DNA of 32,971 nucleotides, taken from the NCBI GenBank assembly GCA_028697025.1, contig JAQVFZ010000005.1:1-32971 (forward strand), written 5' to 3'. The notes below the pieces were generated by a model. The model saw only the letters and a program-made list of their open reading frames with translations, had not been told where the DNA came from and searched no databases. The translations under genes were made by a program, and so were the position numbers. This DNA is from Candidatus Izemoplasmatales bacterium (GTDB lineage Bacteria > Bacillota_I > Bacilli_A > Izemoplasmatales > Hujiaoplasmataceae). Shown here piece after piece: positions 30,246 through 32,971 of the stretch; positions within the stretch are counted from its first letter, which is position 1, and each line of letters starts with the position of its first letter.

Positions 30246-32870
30246 ATGGAAGAAAATAAAGGAAATATCAATAATATTAATTTTGATAAAGTCACTGAAA
30301 TAAACCTTACAAATGAAATGAAAAACTCCTTCTTGTCTTATGCAATGAGCGTAATCGTAGCAAGAGCCATACCCGATGTCAGAGATGGATTAAAACCAGT
30401 TCACAGAAGAATTCTTTATGGAATGGACGAATTGGGTGTATATGCTGATAAGGCTTTCAAAAAATCTGCCAGAATCGTCGGCGATGTCATGGGTAAATAT
30501 CATCCTCATGGAGATAGTTCAATTTATGACGCTTTAGTCAGATTGGCTCAAGATTTTTCCACTCGTTATCCTTTGGTCAATGGCCACGGTAACTTTGGTT
30601 CCATAGACGGCGATCCACCGGCAGCGATGCGTTACACTGAAGCAAGAATGGAAAAGATAACTCACGAAATCCTTAAAGATTTAAGAAAGAATACCGTCGA
30701 TTTTATCGATAATTATGATGGTTCCGAACAAGAACCAAAAGTATTGCCGTCAAAAATACCAAATCTTTTAGTCAACGGCTCCAGCGGTATAGCTGTAGCC
30801 ATGGCTACCAATATTCCACCTCATAATCTCAATGAAGTGCTGGACGGATACATCGCTTACATTAAGAATAAGAATATTGATTTGGATGAAATCATGGAGT
30901 TCATAAAAGGTCCTGATTTCCCAACCGGAGGAGTTATACTTGGACAAGCCGGCATAACTTCTGCTTACGCAACCGGAAGAGGTACAATCAGAATCAAGGC
31001 AAAAACTGAAATCGTCGAGATGGCAAATGGCAAGAAGCAAATTATCGTCAAAGAAATACCTTATCAGATTAACAAGACGACTTTGATTGAGAGAATTGCC
31101 GACCTCGCCAAAGAAGGCAAGGTCGAAGGAATTACTGATTTAAGAGACGAATCAAGTAGAAAAGGCATGCGAATTGTCATTGAGTTAAGAAGAGATGCAA
31201 ACGCTGAAGTTGTTCTCAACAACCTTCTCAAAAATTCTTCGATGCAAACTTCATTCGGTGCGAATATGCTAGCACTGGTAAATGATAAGCCTGTTGTTTT
31301 GGGGCTTATTGACATGTTAAAGTATTATTATGAACACCAAATTGAAGTTCTGGTTCGCAAAACCAAGTTTGATCTTGATAAAGCGCAACAAAGACTTCAC
31401 TTGCTTGAAGGTTTCATAATCGCTTTAGACAATATTGATCATGTAATAAAGATTATCAAGGAATCTTACGACGATACAGAAGCACAATTAATGCAAGCTT
31501 TCAATCTATCTGAAATCCAGACCAAAGCCATTCTCGCAATGCAATTAAGAAGATTATCAGGATTGGAAAGAGAAAAGATTGATCAAGAAGTAAAACTGTT
31601 GAGTGAGATGATTACAGATTTACAGGAAACTCTAATCGATAAAGAAAAACAAGACCGTATACTAATTGCTGATGCCTTGGAAATTAAAGAAAAATACGGT
31701 GATGCCAGAAGAACTGAAATTGATCCTTTTGGCGATAGTGATATTGAAGATGAAGATTTAATTCCAATTGAAGACGTAATTGTTGCAATTACTACTAATG
31801 GTTATGTAAAGAGAATGAACCTTGACGTATATCGTTCACAAAATCGTGGCGGCCGTGGAAAAACCGGCATCAATCTCAATGAAGACGACGTCATCGATTC
31901 AATAATCTTCACCCAAACACATGATTACTTGTTATTCTTTACCAATATGGGTAGAGTTTACAAAATCAAAGGCTACAAAATCCCGAATTTTGGTAGGAAT
32001 TCCAAAGGATTGCCGATTGTCAACCTGCTCAATCTAAACGAAGGCGAATATTTGGCTGCTGTTATGTCAATCAAGGATTTTGATTCGGGTTATCTCTTCT
32101 TTACTACCGCCAAAGGAATCGTTAAAAGAACTGCTGTTTCCAATTTCCAAAACATTCGGGTCAATGGCATTAGAGCCATAACTCTAAGAGATGATGATTT
32201 CTTGCATTCAGTAAGATTGACCAACGGTGAACGCGACATCATCATTGGTGCATCCAACGGAAAGGCAATACGTTTCCATGAAACTGACGTTAGGGATATG
32301 GGACGTAACGCTGCTGGTGTTAAAGGTATCAGCCTAGATGATAACGAAATAGTAGTGGGTGTTTCAACGGTTACCGAAGAAAGAAATCAGATTCTTGCCA
32401 TTACCAAAAAAGGTTACGGCAAGAGAACCGAGGTCGATGAATATCGTCTACAAAAACGAGGTGGAAAAGGGGTTAAAACACTCAATGTCACAGCTAAAAA
32501 CGGTGAGTTGGCAAAATTGATTTCCGTAGTTGGCGATGAAGACCTATTGGCTGTATCGGACAAAGGCATAATCATCAGAACACCTATCGATCAAATTTCC
32601 ATTACCAAGAGAGCTACACAAGGAGTAAAGATAATCAATCTCCTTGAAGACCACGTTGTTTCGACCATTGCCTTAGTTGCCAAAGACGAGAGCGAAGAAT
32701 ATGACGTCTCGGAAGAAAATCAACATATCGAAATCGAGGATGAATCAATAAATAACGCTAAAACAGAAGACTTTTCAATCGATGAGTTAGATGAAGTGGT
32801 TATTGAAGAAGATTCAGATGAAAAAAACGAAGTTGATGAATTGGAAGAAATATTAAACAATACATATTAA
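30246..32870 (+). CDS. gyrA: DNA gyrase subunit A
   Basis: [62 protein letters not shown], GyrA-box [10 protein letters not shown]. Confidence 0.97.
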   Translation: MEENKGNINNINFDKVTEINLTNEMKNSFLSYAMSVIVARAIPDVRDGLKPVHRRILYGMDELGVYADKAFKKSARIVGDVMGKYHPHGDSSIYDALVRLAQDFSTRYPLVNGHGNFGSIDGDPPAAMRYTEARMEKITHEILKDLRKNTVDFIDNYDGSEQEPKVLPSKIPNLLVNGSSGIAVAMATNIPPHNLNEVLDGYIAYIKNKNIDLDEIMEFIKGPDFPTGGVILGQAGITSAYATGRGTIRIKAKTEIVEMANGKKQIIVKEIPYQINKTTLIERIADLAKEGKVEGITDLRDESSRKGMRIVIELRRDANAEVVLNNLLKNSSMQTSFGANMLALVNDKPVVLGLIDMLKYYYEHQIEVLVRKTKFDLDKAQQRLHLLEGFIIALDNIDHVIKIIKESYDDTEAQLMQAFNLSEIQTKAILAMQLRRLSGLEREKIDQEVKLLSEMITDLQETLIDKEKQDRILIADALEIKEKYGDARRTEIDPFGDSDIEDEDLIPIEDVIVAITTNGYVKRMNLDVYRSQNRGGRGKTGINLNEDDVIDSIIFTQTHDYLLFFTNMGRVYKIKGYKIPNFGRNSKGLPIVNLLNLNEGEYLAAVMSIKDFDSGYLFFTTAKGIVKRTAVSNFQNIRVNGIRAITLRDDDFLHSVRLTNGERDIIIGASNGKAIRFHETDVRDMGRNAAGVKGISLDDNEIVVGVSTVTEERNQILAITKKGYGKRTEVDEYRLQKRGGKGVKTLNVTAKNGELAKLISVVGDEDLLAVSDKGIIIRTPIDQISITKRATQGVKIINLLEDHVVSTIALVAKDESEEYDVSEENQHIEIEDESINNAKTEDFSIDELDEVVIEEDSDEKNEVDELEEILNNTY

Positions 32871-32902
32871 AAAGAGTAGGCTGATCTCCAGCCTACTCTT
32901 TT
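32870..32902. terminator. intrinsic terminator after gyrA
   Basis: aaaagagtaggctg-atctc-cagcctactctttt, 14-bp perfect stem. Confidence 0.85.
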
Positions 32903-32919
32903 ACAGACTGTTGACAAAT

Positions 32920-32954
32920 AACAACTTAGTTGATGAAAACTAGGTTGTTTTTTT
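32920..32954 (+). terminator. second intrinsic terminator
   Basis: aacaacttagtt-gatgaa-aactaggttgtt followed by T-run, one wobble. Confidence 0.7.
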
Positions 32955-32971
32955 GATTTTTAAGTAAAACT

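Overview
The window is an AT-rich Firmicutes/Mollicutes-like chromosomal segment using the standard code (TGA stops end the SDR and mfd ORFs). From left to right it contains: (1) an IS1595/ISXO2-like insertion sequence with perfect 25-bp terminal inverted repeats, apparently inserted in the T-tract of a tRNA-Tyr terminator; (2) mgsA, a phosphatase-superfamily gene, a MATE transporter, and tRNA-Thr and tRNA-Val; (3) a ~17.5-kb minus-strand catabolic block (22288 down to 4799). This block encodes a complete lysine fermentation pathway (maoC-like, atoD, atoA, kal, kce, kdd, kamA, kamB-like, kamD, kamE, PduO-type cobalamin adenosyltransferase), followed by the methylaspartate branch of glutamate fermentation (glmS, glmL, glmE, mal) and citrate/citramalate-lyase-type genes (citD, citE, citF, citXG fusion); (4) on the plus strand an SDR gene, mfd, then yaaA-recF-gyrB-gyrA. 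The most interesting signals are: a lysine riboswitch heading the lysine-degradation operon, whose P1 3' strand overlaps the 5' arm of an intrinsic terminator (predicting a lysine-ON switch); near-consensus cre-like operators sharing TGTAAGCGTT at both fermentation promoters; a kamB-like ORF whose Walker A motif lies upstream of the first ATG, implying a non-canonical start; and an interleaved (pseudoknot-order) pair of inverted repeats that makes up the likely 5' UTR of the transposase. All calls come from reading the sequence. No database search or folding software was run.
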